From CAZUMH01 sp964621645 (GTDB taxonomy: Bacteria; Zhuqueibacterota; QNDG01; JAGLOF01), in NCBI GenBank assembly GCA_964621645.1, contig CAZUMH010000036.1, positions 1 to 29,840 on the forward strand: a DNA stretch of 29,840 nt, given 5' to 3'. Made by a program: the position numbers and the translations under genes. This document shows positions 9,124 through 16,465 of the stretch, in pieces. Position 1 is the first letter of the stretch; the number at the start of each line of letters is the position of its first letter. The notes below the pieces were generated by a model, which was not told where the DNA came from, made no database searches, and worked only from the letters and a program-made list of their open reading frames with translations.

Positions 9124-9939
9124 TCATAATTCCAGTGAGCCTCTACAAAAATCAAGGTCAAGCACCATGATGCTGCCTCCTGTATGACGGTCCAGATCGC
9201 CGGTTATCTCTTCTACCCCTTCCACCAGCGCAGTGAGCCGCTCCTCCGGCAGGGTCACCATAATGGTTCTGGCGACTTCAGACTGTTCACCCAGGAAATT
9301 GAGAAAATCACTAAACAGCGGGATAGAACGCAGCTGGTGCCTGATGCCGCTCGATTCCAGGATATTGGCACCCCTGATTCCCATCTCAACAAACAGATTG
9401 ATAATATCCTCGAAAAACTGCTGCTCGTGAAGCACAATGATGAGCAGTTTCTGCTTCCCCTTGTCGGGTGTCTTCGGCAGCGATCTCGGCGAGATATAGT
9501 TGGCAATAATTTCTTTCAACGCCTGGGGTGACCCAGCCTGCAACAGCGCTTTGCGGGCCCGCTGATTTCTAGCCAGCCGGGAAATCTGGGCCAGAATCTT
9601 CAGATGTTCCTGGGGCCTTTCCTCAGGTCCGGCGAGAGCGAAAAATAAGTGTGATTTCTTGCCGTCGATGCTGTTGAACCAGACGCCTTTGGGAGATACC
9701 GCCACCGCCAAAGCGAAATCCTTCAGCCCCTTCATCTTACAGTGAGGGATGGCTACTCCATTTTCAAATCCGGTGGAACCCATCTCCTCCCGGGCCCGAA
9801 TCGCCTCAAGCACCTCCTCCCACGTGACATCCAGTTGATTGGAGAGAAGCTGTGCCAGCTCCACCAGACAATCATCTTTCTTTCTTGCCTTAAGGCGGTG
9901 AGCAAGGCTTCTTTCATCCAGCAGGGTGAGCATTTCCAT
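9124..9939 (-). CDS. PTS EIIA (fructose/mannitol type) fused to a PII-like domain
   Basis: Residues 1-145 are a PTS EIIA type 2 domain. The phosphoryl-accepting His is His66 in NGVAIPHCKM, and the typical LFFALAGPEERPQEHLKILA follows. This resembles PtsN, the regulatory EIIA that controls potassium transport in proteobacteria. Residues 158-271 read like a PII/GlnK-fold ferredoxin-like domain: LLIIVLHEQQFFEDIINLF, MGIRGANILESSGIR, then VTLPEERLTALVEGVEEI and ending GGSIMVLDLDFCRGS. PII-like proteins often sense nucleotides and gate a neighbouring transporter. The gene starts 12 bases after the antiporter stop. I infer that it regulates the antiporter, combining phosphorelay and small-molecule signals. 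The EIIA call is strong; the PII-like assignment rests on pattern only. Confidence 0.85.
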   Translation of the reverse strand: MEMLTLLDERSLAHRLKARKKDDCLVELAQLLSNQLDVTWEEVLEAIRAREEMGSTGFENGVAIPHCKMKGLKDFALAVAVSPKGVWFNSIDGKKSHLFFALAGPEERPQEHLKILAQISRLARNQRARKALLQAGSPQALKEIIANYISPRSLPKTPDKGKQKLLIIVLHEQQFFEDIINLFVEMGIRGANILESSGIRHQLRSIPLFSDFLNFLGEQSEVARTIMVTLPEERLTALVEGVEEITGDLDRHTGGSIMVLDLDFCRGSLEL

Positions 9940-9951
9940 AGTAAATGACCT

Positions 9952-11217
9952 TTACATATCCGTTTCGGTCCCGTGCGTTATCCCGAAGCGGGTGATAGAA
10001 GGGCCGACCAGTTCATTGATAAAGATGGAAAAGAGAACGATATTCACAATCATAACCAGTACTTCCTGAATCTCCTGCGGCGCATTCTGCAGCACCGGTG
10101 TGGTTTGAACATACAGCACCAGACCTATCGCCACACCCGCCTGGGGGAATAGGCAGAATCCCAGATATTTTCTGATCTCCTTTTTCACTTTTAAAAATGT
10201 AGCCGATAGCATGATGCCGCTGAATTTACCCAGGAAACGGCTGGCCAGATAGACGAAACCGAGTAATACGACCATGCCTTCCTTGACCACTGAGAGCTCC
10301 AGTTCTGTACCGGCCAGAATAAAAAAAAGCGCGAATACCGGCGGAGTAACCGGCTCGATGACACCGAAGATACGCCGATTTTTAAAGGACAGATTCACCA
10401 ATACCGCTCCCAGCACCATGTTGGCGATAAGCAGAGAAAGATTCAGAGCCACGGCTACGGAAGTAGTGAGGAAAATCACCGCGATTGAGATGATAAGCAA
10501 TTCATTGGGATTATACCGTTTCCTGATAATAAAATTCAACCCAACACCCGCGACCAGCCCTACCAGACAGGAAAAGAAAATTTCCCCAAGTGCGTGCAGC
10601 ACTCCGGCCAGCAAACCAATATCCGCCAGTTCTACATTGGATGAAAGAAGAGGGGACACCAGAGCAAATACAATGCTGAAGAGGAGAATGCATACCGAAT
10701 CGTCGAAAGCGACAATCCCATAAAGATAATCAATAAACTCGCCTCTGGCGCGCAGCTCCCGGATTATTATAACCGTGGCCGCAGGAGCCGTTGCTGTTGA
10801 GATGGCCGCGAGCAGCAGTGCATATTTTGATTCCATTCCCAGTAGAGACAGCGCTATAAAAACAACCAGGAAGGCGCCCAGTGCTTCGCACAACGTCATG
10901 ATCAGGATGTTAACTCCCCTCTGCCTCAGACGGGCGAAGTCGAATTCAGAGCCGATAGTGATGGCGATCATGCCAAGGGCGATTTCCGTAATGCTGTGCA
11001 GGTTAACGGCCATCTCCTCATGGATGATCCCCAACACCGAGGTGCCCAGTACAAGTCCGGCCAGTATATATCCGGTTATCGAGGGGAGGCCGATTCTGTT
11101 TGCCAGTTTTCCAAAAAAATAACCAGTGAAGAGCAGGATACCGGCGCTAAACACTACATGGTGAGAGAAAAGCGCTTTGAAATTTTCCAGCACATAACCC
11201 AACCAGTCAAATATCAC
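9952..11217 (-). CDS. Cation:proton antiporter, CPA2 family
   Basis: A 421-residue inner-membrane antiporter with about 12 helices, like KefB/NapA/NhaS-type exchangers that swap Na+ or K+ for H+. The family features are the opening FGKLANRIGLPSITGYILAGLVLG with GSEFDFARLR, and a helix carrying paired Asp in GIVAFDDSVCILLFS near residue 170, where CPA2 proteins bind the ion. There is no C-terminal RCK/TrkA domain, so regulation may come from the EIIA-PII-like protein encoded next. Start GTG at 11217 with GGAG six bases upstream. It is the first gene of a three-gene unit. The ion specificity cannot be read from the sequence. Confidence 0.93.
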   Translation of the reverse strand: MIFDWLGYVLENFKALFSHHVVFSAGILLFTGYFFGKLANRIGLPSITGYILAGLVLGTSVLGIIHEEMAVNLHSITEIALGMIAITIGSEFDFARLRQRGVNILIMTLCEALGAFLVVFIALSLLGMESKYALLLAAISTATAPAATVIIIRELRARGEFIDYLYGIVAFDDSVCILLFSIVFALVSPLLSSNVELADIGLLAGVLHALGEIFFSCLVGLVAGVGLNFIIRKRYNPNELLIISIAVIFLTTSVAVALNLSLLIANMVLGAVLVNLSFKNRRIFGVIEPVTPPVFALFFILAGTELELSVVKEGMVVLLGFVYLASRFLGKFSGIMLSATFLKVKKEIRKYLGFCLFPQAGVAIGLVLYVQTTPVLQNAPQEIQEVLVMIVNIVLFSIFINELVGPSITRFGITHGTETDM

Positions 11218-11385
11218 CAGCGGCTCCGATAACTGATAGAAGAGATATAATTGTCCATACGGAAGTTTTATTGATGCAATATTTTAATATACGAGTCTTC
11301 GGGTCGACACACAAATAGATTTTTTACCCTGGTAACAAATCGTATTACTTTGACCCGCACGCGGCTCTAAAGTAAAAATTTTCAC

Positions 11386-11414
11386 TTGATAATTTAACAA
11401 ACTTTTATTATTTT
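11386..11414 (+). promoter_or_regulatory. Candidate promoter for the histidine kinase gene
   Basis: TTGATA, 17 bases, TATTTT, in a strongly AT-rich stretch about 95 bases upstream of the kinase start. It lies in the 292-base gap between the divergent antiporter and kinase genes, where I see no other gene or RNA. It is a candidate only: AT-rich DNA gives such matches by chance. Confidence 0.35.
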
Positions 11415-11509
11415 ATATCAATAGATTTTTATCTTACATTACCTTTTCTTTTTGAGCTACACCATTCTTTAGAATACTCCAATTCACCATTTTCAGGAAG
11501 GAATGGGGA

Positions 11510-12775
11510 ATGCTAACCTACTACAAGCTGCCGAAGAAAATAATCAGCACACTAAGGCGGTGGGTTACGCCTCCGCAATTCCCTCACGAGGAAGATGACC
11601 GTATTGCCAGGATTTTCTTCATCCTCCTCTGCTCCCTGCCTCCTGCCTTTTTAATTTTCATCACCACCCGCATCGTCACCGGAGACGTCACCAACATCAT
11701 TATTTTATCGGCAAACTTCCCAATCTTTTTTATTTCTCTCTACACCCTGAGGAAACTGCACCTGCACCGTGCCATCTTCCTGCAAGTGACAGCCGGCCTC
11801 GCCACCGTCACGTTAATCTGTACCACCGGTCAGGGCATTCATGATATTATAATTATTTCCTTTCCGGTCATTGTCATCCTGGCCAGCCTGCTGCTCAACA
11901 AGAAATATTTGATCCTATTTTCTGCTCTTACCTTTCTTTCCCTCAGCTGGATCATCCTGGGAGAGCACTTCGGGCTTTATCAATCCAACCCTCCGGACAG
12001 AGGGATCCCCAACGACCTTATCATCACCGGTATCATTCTCACCCTGGGAAGCCTGCTGACCTATCTGATTACCCGTAACTACCAGAACAGTCTGGCCCGC
12101 ATCCGTGATGAGATTCGCCAGCGTAAAATCATTTCCAAACAGCTGCAGGAGAACATCGAAGATAAAAGACAGCTGCTCAGAAATGTACATCACCGAATCA
12201 ATGATAACCTCGCCGTCATCAGCAGTCTGGTCAATCTGGAGCTGCAACAGATGAACCACAATAATCGGGCCGGTGACGCCCTGAGAGCGATTCGTGACCG
12301 CATCCAGGCTATGGCGTTGGTGCATGAACAGCTCTACCGTTTGGATTCATCCCGCACCATCCTCATGGATACGTACGTAGGGATCATGGTTAAAAAAATC
12401 ATTGCCACCTCCCGGCATACCCATCCTATCGAGTATCAGATTACTATTGAGAAAATCCGGCTCGATGTGGATAAGGCCATCACCTGCGGATTGATAATAA
12501 CAGAGATCGTTTCGGAAACCATCCAGCAGTCAGCACGACACGATACCCGCTGCCGCATCGAGATTTTCATGCAGCTTCCCGACAGCCGGACCTGTCTGCT
12601 GAAAGTCCGCAGCAGCTGCATACAGTGTGACAGGGATAAAAAAAACCCCGAATCCCTTCGGGGAATCACTCTGATCGATGTGCTTACGAATCAAATTGAA
12701 GGGACTCTGGATATCTCGACTGATGAGGGTGATACGGTTTTCAGCATTGAATTCCCCCTGACCATAAAAGGATGA
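11510..12775 (+). CDS. Membrane sensor histidine kinase (HisKA_2 type) with degenerate ATPase domain
   Basis: Residues 25-195 hold about six membrane helices. A coiled linker follows, then the H-box LLRNVHHRINDNLAVISSLV near residue 230 and MALVHEQLYRLDSS, both typical of HisKA_2 kinases. The expected GHKL ATPase domain (residues 320-420) keeps its overall pattern but not its key residues. The N-box NELxxN reads TEIVSE, the DxGxG site reads SSCIQ, SLGL reads SLRGITL, and the GT motif is GD. Autophosphorylation by this protein is therefore doubtful; it may be a pseudokinase or a receiver of phosphate or signals from a partner. ATG at 11510 has AAGGA seven bases upstream. No response regulator is encoded nearby. 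The NapH-like gene follows after 140 bases. Confidence 0.85.
   Translation: MLTYYKLPKKIISTLRRWVTPPQFPHEEDDRIARIFFILLCSLPPAFLIFITTRIVTGDVTNIIILSANFPIFFISLYTLRKLHLHRAIFLQVTAGLATVTLICTTGQGIHDIIIISFPVIVILASLLLNKKYLILFSALTFLSLSWIILGEHFGLYQSNPPDRGIPNDLIITGIILTLGSLLTYLITRNYQNSLARIRDEIRQRKIISKQLQENIEDKRQLLRNVHHRINDNLAVISSLVNLELQQMNHNNRAGDALRAIRDRIQAMALVHEQLYRLDSSRTILMDTYVGIMVKKIIATSRHTHPIEYQITIEKIRLDVDKAITCGLIITEIVSETIQQSARHDTRCRIEIFMQLPDSRTCLLKVRSSCIQCDRDKKNPESLRGITLIDVLTNQIEGTLDISTDEGDTVFSIEFPLTIKG
12638..12663 (-). terminator. Terminator-like hairpin inside the kinase gene, antisense
   Basis: On the minus strand, CCCCGAA-GGGA-TTCGGGG is followed by eight T (12638-12645). This has the exact form of an intrinsic terminator, but it lies in coding sequence and no minus-strand gene needs it. 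It may stop antisense transcription or be chance. Confidence 0.35.
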
Positions 12776-12915
12776 TACCGCCACGGTGAATAATCATCCC
12801 CCAATCCCCGGGAACCTATTGTTTTCACTATCGCAAAATCGGAATCGAGAAAGAGGATGAAACAGCTGCCTTGTTTTATCGTAATAATTTTAAAAAGTGT
12901 GTGAAAGGATTGAAA

Positions 12916-13671
12916 ATGGTTTATCCCTCTGTCAGACGCCAGCGAGTACGGAAAGGGCTCATCTTCGCGATATTTCTCCTTCTCCCGGTCATCCTGAACT
13001 ACTTCTCCCCCTACCTGATCATCGACGGTGCCTCACAGGGCATCGTGAACGGCAGCTTTATCGTCTTCATGTTGCTTTTTTTCTTCTCTCTCCTGCTGGG
13101 GAGAGCCTGGTGCGGCTGGGCCTGTCCCGCCGCCGGACTGCAGGAGTCCTGTTTTCCTGTAAAGGATTCTCCGGCCAAACAGGGCTGGCGCGACTGGATC
13201 AAGTGGGTTCTCTGGATTGTCTGGATCGGCTTTATCATTTACGCCGCAATCAGTGCCGGCGGCTACCGAAAAATCAACTTTTTCCACATGACCGAGAAGA
13301 TCATCTCGGTCAGTGAGCCGTCCATGTACATCGTCTATTATTTTGTGATCGCACTCTTCCTCCTTCCTGCCCTGATGGCGGGACGGCGGGCCGGCTGTCA
13401 CTATCTCTGCTGGATGGCGCCCTTCATGATCATGGGCCGCTGGCTGCGCAACAAGGGACGCTGGGCCGCCCTGCAGCTCAAGGCGGACAGTGACATCTGT
13501 ACCAGCTGCCGCACCTGTGAGAGTGCCTGTCCCATGGGATTGGCGGTGGAGGGGATGGTAAAAAGGGGCAACATGGAAAACACGGAGTGCGTTCTCTGCG
13601 GCTCCTGTGTAGATGCCTGCCCGCAGAAAACCATCAGCTGGTCCTTCGGAACCGGAAAAGGGCGGAGTTAA
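12916..13671 (+). CDS. NapH/CcoG-like membrane 4Fe-4S polyferredoxin
   Basis: A 251-residue electron-transfer protein with about four or five membrane helices. Near residue 65, in the first half, it has GRAWCGWACPAAGLQESC, the NapH/RnfE-like cysteine motif. The C-terminus carries two 4Fe-4S cluster motifs, CTSCRTCESACPMG and CVLCGSCVDACPQ. Such proteins pass electrons from the quinone pool or cytoplasm to periplasmic partners, or mature other enzymes; the partner is not in the window. Start ATG at 12916 with AAGGA six bases upstream, preferred over an earlier in-frame ATG at 12871 that lacks a ribosome site and would add charged residues. Same strand as the kinase, 140 bases downstream. Family firm, role open. 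Confidence 0.88.
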   Translation: MVYPSVRRQRVRKGLIFAIFLLLPVILNYFSPYLIIDGASQGIVNGSFIVFMLLFFFSLLLGRAWCGWACPAAGLQESCFPVKDSPAKQGWRDWIKWVLWIVWIGFIIYAAISAGGYRKINFFHMTEKIISVSEPSMYIVYYFVIALFLLPALMAGRRAGCHYLCWMAPFMIMGRWLRNKGRWAALQLKADSDICTSCRTCESACPMGLAVEGMVKRGNMENTECVLCGSCVDACPQKTISWSFGTGKGRS

Positions 13672-14003
13672 TTGACCCGGAAGGGACTGTCATGCAATAG
13701 GAATGCTCACCTGTTCTTCGGGTAGGGAGGAATCCCCCGGCATTCGGAAAATCGCCGCCCGGACATGGGAACGAGGGAACGCCCGTCCCGATTATTCAAC
13801 ACTATTTTTAAAAGAATATCAGGAAGTGACCATGTCAGGCGATTTTTCGGCCACCGGGGGTTTTTTACACCCATTTTTTTAAAAAGGGGCAAAGAATACA
13901 TTCAATTTTTCAGAGCCTTAAACTGTAGAACATGTACCTGGACCGTACCGATCTGTTACATAGTATCATTGATGTATTCGGGATGGATTTCACCGGTAAT
14001 AAA
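13672..14003. other. Gene-free stretch between convergent genes
   Basis: About 330 bases between the polyferredoxin stop and the gdhA terminator. A 98-codon plus-strand frame at 13765-14061 runs through it and across the gdhA terminator, but it has no ribosome site and no recognisable protein pattern, so I leave it out. There are A/T runs and short imperfect palindromes (for example around 13870-13890), but no clear RNA, promoter or plus-strand terminator. Confidence 0.5.
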
Positions 14004-14036
14004 AACCCTCCCGCCGGCAGTCCCGGCGGGAGGGTT
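14001..14036 (-). terminator. Intrinsic terminator of gdhA
   Basis: A perfect 14-pair stem: AACCCTCCCGCCGG at 14004-14017 pairs with CCGGCGGGAGGGTT at 14023-14036 across a 5-base loop. On the minus strand it runs into TTTTTATTA. It begins 21 bases after the gdhA stop. The plus-strand side lacks a T run, so it probably acts for gdhA only. Confidence 0.92.
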
Positions 14037-14057
14037 GCAATCGGATAGCTCTATCGA

Positions 14058-15428
14058 TTAACCGAAAATACCCATGGCCATCATTGCTTTGGCGACTTTC
14101 AGGAAACCGGCGATATTGGCGCCGTTCACGTAGTTCACGTAATCACCCTTATTGTCGTAGGCCTTGGAGGCGTCCACGCACTGCTTGTGGATGGCGGCCA
14201 TGATGCCCTGCAACCGCTGATCCACCTCTTCTCTGGTCCAGGAGAGACGCAAAGAGTTCTGAGACATTTCCAGACCGGAAACTGCCACACCGCCGGCGTT
14301 GGCGGCCTTGCCGGGACCGTAGAGGATCTTCTCTTTGATGAAGAGTTCCACACCCTCGGGAACGGTGGGCATATTGGCACCTTCGGAAACCACATAGACG
14401 CCGTTCTTGATCAGGTTGGCAGCGTCTTTAACGTTGATCTCATTCTGGGTAGCGCTGGGGAAGGCACAGTCGGCTTTGTGATCCCAGAGAGGATTGTAGT
14501 CTTTGTTCTTGTCTACCGGAGTATACTGGCAGCCGAATTTATCGGCGTATTCCTTGATGCGGCCGCGTTTGATGTTCTTCAGCTCCATGATGAACTCAAG
14601 TTTCTTGTTGTCGATACCGGCCTCATCGTAGATGTAGCCGCTGGAATCGGAAAGGGTGACCGCCTTGCCGCCCAGCTGATTGATTTTTTCGATGGTATAC
14701 TGGGCCACATTACCGCTTCCGGAGACCAGACAGGTCTTTCCTTTCAGGGTCTCACCGCGGGTCTTCAGCATCTCGGCGGCGAAATAGGTGGCGCCATAGC
14801 CGGTAGCTTCGGGCCGAATGAGGGAACCGCCCCATTCCAGACCTTTGCCGGTGAGAACGCCGACGAACTCGTTCTTGATCTTCTTGTACTGACCGAACAT
14901 GAAGCCGATCTCCCGGCCGCCCACACCGATGTCGCCGGCGGGCACGTCTGTGAACTGGCCGATGTGACGCTGCAGCTCTATCATAAAGGAACGGCAGAAA
15001 CTCATAACCTCATTATCACTCTTTCCCTTGGGATCGAAGTCGGAACCGCCTTTACCGCCGCCCATGGGCAGAGTGGTCAGGCTGTTCTTGAAAACCTGTT
15101 CGAAGGCCAGAAACTTCAGGATGCCCAGGTACACGGTGGGATGGAAACGCAGGCCACCCTTGTAGGGGCCGATGGCGCTGTTCATCTCGATACGGAAACC
15201 GCGGTTGACCTGGAATTCACCTTTATCATCCACCCAGGGAACGCGGAACATAATCACTCGTTCGGGTTCGACGATGCGCTCGATGATTTTGGCTTTGCGA
15301 AATTCCGGATGTTTTTCAATAACCAGATCCAGGGATTCGAGAACCTCCTGTACGGCTTGGTGGAATTCCGGTTCGGCAGGGTTTTTGGCTTTGACTTGTG
15401 CCATTAAGTCATTGACATACGTGGACAT
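14058..15428 (-). CDS. gdhA: Glutamate dehydrogenase, hexameric (NADP-type)
   Basis: This cytoplasmic enzyme interconverts glutamate with 2-oxoglutarate and ammonia; NADP-type enzymes of this branch usually assimilate ammonia. At 456 residues it fits the family. The substrate site is clear: IGPYKGGLRFHPTVYLG near residue 90 and LPMGGGKGGSDFDPKGKSD near 125, with the catalytic Asp in QFTDVPAGDIGVGGRE. A Rossmann dinucleotide site GSGNVAQYTIEK follows near 238. The cofactor call rests on overall resemblance to GdhA rather than on a tested residue. I chose ATG at 15428 with AAGGAG six bases upstream; an in-frame TTG two codons earlier is less likely. It has its own promoter, a leader hairpin and a strong terminator, so it is probably transcribed alone. 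Confidence 0.97.
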   Translation of the reverse strand: MSTYVNDLMAQVKAKNPAEPEFHQAVQEVLESLDLVIEKHPEFRKAKIIERIVEPERVIMFRVPWVDDKGEFQVNRGFRIEMNSAIGPYKGGLRFHPTVYLGILKFLAFEQVFKNSLTTLPMGGGKGGSDFDPKGKSDNEVMSFCRSFMIELQRHIGQFTDVPAGDIGVGGREIGFMFGQYKKIKNEFVGVLTGKGLEWGGSLIRPEATGYGATYFAAEMLKTRGETLKGKTCLVSGSGNVAQYTIEKINQLGGKAVTLSDSSGYIYDEAGIDNKKLEFIMELKNIKRGRIKEYADKFGCQYTPVDKNKDYNPLWDHKADCAFPSATQNEINVKDAANLIKNGVYVVSEGANMPTVPEGVELFIKEKILYGPGKAANAGGVAVSGLEMSQNSLRLSWTREEVDQRLQGIMAAIHKQCVDASKAYDNKGDYVNYVNGANIAGFLKVAKAMMAMGIFG

Positions 15429-15456
15429 GCGCAACTCCTTTTATTTGTTTAGACAG

Positions 15457-15490
15457 ACTGATCAGTTCACAGCTCGTCAAGCTGTAGAAC
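15457..15490 (-). promoter_or_regulatory. Leader hairpin and palindrome upstream of gdhA
   Basis: Just after the gdhA -10 box the minus strand carries GTTC-T-ACAGCT, the loop TGACG, and AGCTGT-GAAC, a 10-pair stem with one bulged T (15465-15490). Next comes the perfect 10-base palindrome ACTGATCAGT (15457-15466). Both would lie at the very 5' end of the mRNA or overlap the start site. They could be an mRNA-stabilising hairpin or an operator. Function unknown. Confidence 0.45.
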
Positions 15491-15492
15491 TA

Positions 15493-15521
15493 AATATAGA
15501 ATAAAGTGATTAAAAACACAA
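15493..15521 (-). promoter_or_regulatory. Candidate sigma-70 type promoter of gdhA
   Basis: On the minus strand: TTGTGT (15516-15521), a 17-base spacer, TATATT (15493-15498; five of six match TATAAT). The start would fall near 15486, about 58 bases upstream of the gdhA ATG. Spacing and position are both good. Confidence 0.6.
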
Positions 15522-15569
15522 TATTTTTTCTGGAAGCATCCCCTTTCTTGTCATCCGGTCCAGGAGAAT

Positions 15570-15953
15570 TTACGCGGTTCTTTCGCTTCCTACGGCAAGC
15601 ATATAATCCTTGACTATCTCGCCATGCTGTACGTGTTTGTTGAAAATCTCCCGGATCTTCTTGTCTGTTAATTCCGCGTACATGACCGGAGCCGCTCCCT
15701 TCAGTTCTATCGTGGCCATGGGTTCCTTGCTGCAGAAACCGGCGCATCCGGAGGTCGTCACCAGAACATCATCCACTCCCTGTTTTTCTATTTCATCAAG
15801 GAGGCTGTTCATAATTTCCCTGGCACCTGACGCGATGCCGCAGGTACCCATGTGAACGGTCACCTTGGCTCGGCCCGCGCCTTCCCGCAAGTTGGTCATC
15901 CGCCGGGTATTTTCTTTTATTCTGGCCAGATCTTCGACTTTCAATTTCGGCAT
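15570..15953 (-). CDS. HndB-like thioredoxin-fold [2Fe-2S] protein
   Basis: A 127-residue protein resembling HndB, the thioredoxin-like subunit of NADP-reducing hydrogenases and related flavin-based complexes. The recognisable pattern is HMGTCGIASGAREIMNSLLD, then VLVTTSGCAGFCSKEPMATI and a tail LTDKKIREIFNKHVQHGEIV. Three cysteines are in the cluster area (GTCG, GCAGFC); classical NuoE-type domains have four, so cluster binding may differ. None of the other hydrogenase subunits (HndA, HndC, HndD) is in the window, so it may act as a stand-alone electron carrier or serve a complex elsewhere. ATG at 15953 with AAGGAG upstream. A terminator-like hairpin lies only 43 bases before the start. Confidence 0.8.
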   Translation of the reverse strand: MPKLKVEDLARIKENTRRMTNLREGAGRAKVTVHMGTCGIASGAREIMNSLLDEIEKQGVDDVLVTTSGCAGFCSKEPMATIELKGAAPVMYAELTDKKIREIFNKHVQHGEIVKDYMLAVGSERTA

Positions 15954-15988
15954 TGCTTCTCCTTTCTCCCCAGCAATATGGCAGCCAT

Positions 15989-16019
15989 AAAAAATGCCAG
16001 TGGATGGTTGTCCACTGGC
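15989..16019 (-). terminator. Terminator-like hairpin between nfu and the HndB-like gene
   Basis: On the minus strand a perfect 9-pair stem, GCCAGTGGA with TCCACTGGC (15996-16004 and 16011-16019, 6-base loop), is followed by ATTTTTT (T run 15989-15994). It lies 144 bases after the nfu stop and just 43 bases before the HndB-like start. It could end the nfu transcript or act as an attenuator in the leader of the [2Fe-2S] gene. Confidence 0.7.
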
Positions 16020-16162
16020 CGTACGCTTTTAGCCTGACTCGCAGGTTCTCACATTAAAATAAATTTTTCCGCACAACTTCATCTTTTACTCAATTCCGAA
16101 AAGCCCGTTTTTTCAGAGGCACTGGATGATATCGAAACCATTGTGCCCCCGGGTCTCGAATC

Positions 16163-16381
16163 TCAGACGGCCTCGACGGATTCGACTTCCTTGATCTGTT
16201 CCTTCAGGTAACGTTCGATGCCCATCTTCAGCGTCATCTGCGACATGGGGCATCCGGCACAGCTGCCTTGCAGCCTCACCTTTACCACGCCGTTCTCGAA
16301 ATCGACAAACTCGACGTCGCCGCCGTCAGCCTGCAGTGATGGACGGACCTTGTTCAAAGCTTCTTCGATCTTTTCTTTCAT
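16163..16381 (-). CDS. NifU C-terminal domain (Nfu) iron-sulfur carrier
   Basis: A 72-residue protein that is only the NifU C-terminal domain. Nfu proteins carry a 4Fe-4S cluster between two subunits and hand it to target enzymes. The opening KEKIEEALNKVRPSLQADGG and the CxxC cluster motif in LQGSCAGCPMSQMTLKMGIE are exactly those of the family. Stand-alone short Nfu proteins are common. ATG at 16381 with a GGAG about seven bases upstream. Its neighbours include two iron-sulfur proteins (the HndB-like gene next and the polyferredoxin further away), which fits but does not prove a target. Confidence 0.95.
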   Translation of the reverse strand: MKEKIEEALNKVRPSLQADGGDVEFVDFENGVVKVRLQGSCAGCPMSQMTLKMGIERYLKEQIKEVESVEAV

Positions 16382-16465
16382 TATCGTTCTCCAGCTTCTG
16401 TCTTAAAAGTAAGGCTGTATTATAAGGAATTGCGGCATAAAAAGCAAGGATTCATCTGTATTATT

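Noticed and set aside
12638..12645. Programmed frameshift at the A8 run in the kinase gene
   Set aside because: Both shifted frames stop within a short distance and give no extended or alternative domain; kept only as a possible truncation.
13765..14061. A 98-codon plus-strand frame in the gap before gdhA
   Set aside because: No ribosome site or protein pattern, and it runs through the gdhA terminator and into the gdhA stop.
14187..15407. A 406-codon open frame on the plus strand
   Set aside because: It lies wholly antisense to gdhA, has no family likeness or ribosome site, and is the usual mirror frame of a well-biased gene.
16020..16162. A named riboswitch upstream of the HndB-like gene
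   Set aside because: Compared by eye with SAM, THF, cobalamin, cyclic-di-GMP, PreQ1 and fluoride motifs; none fits.
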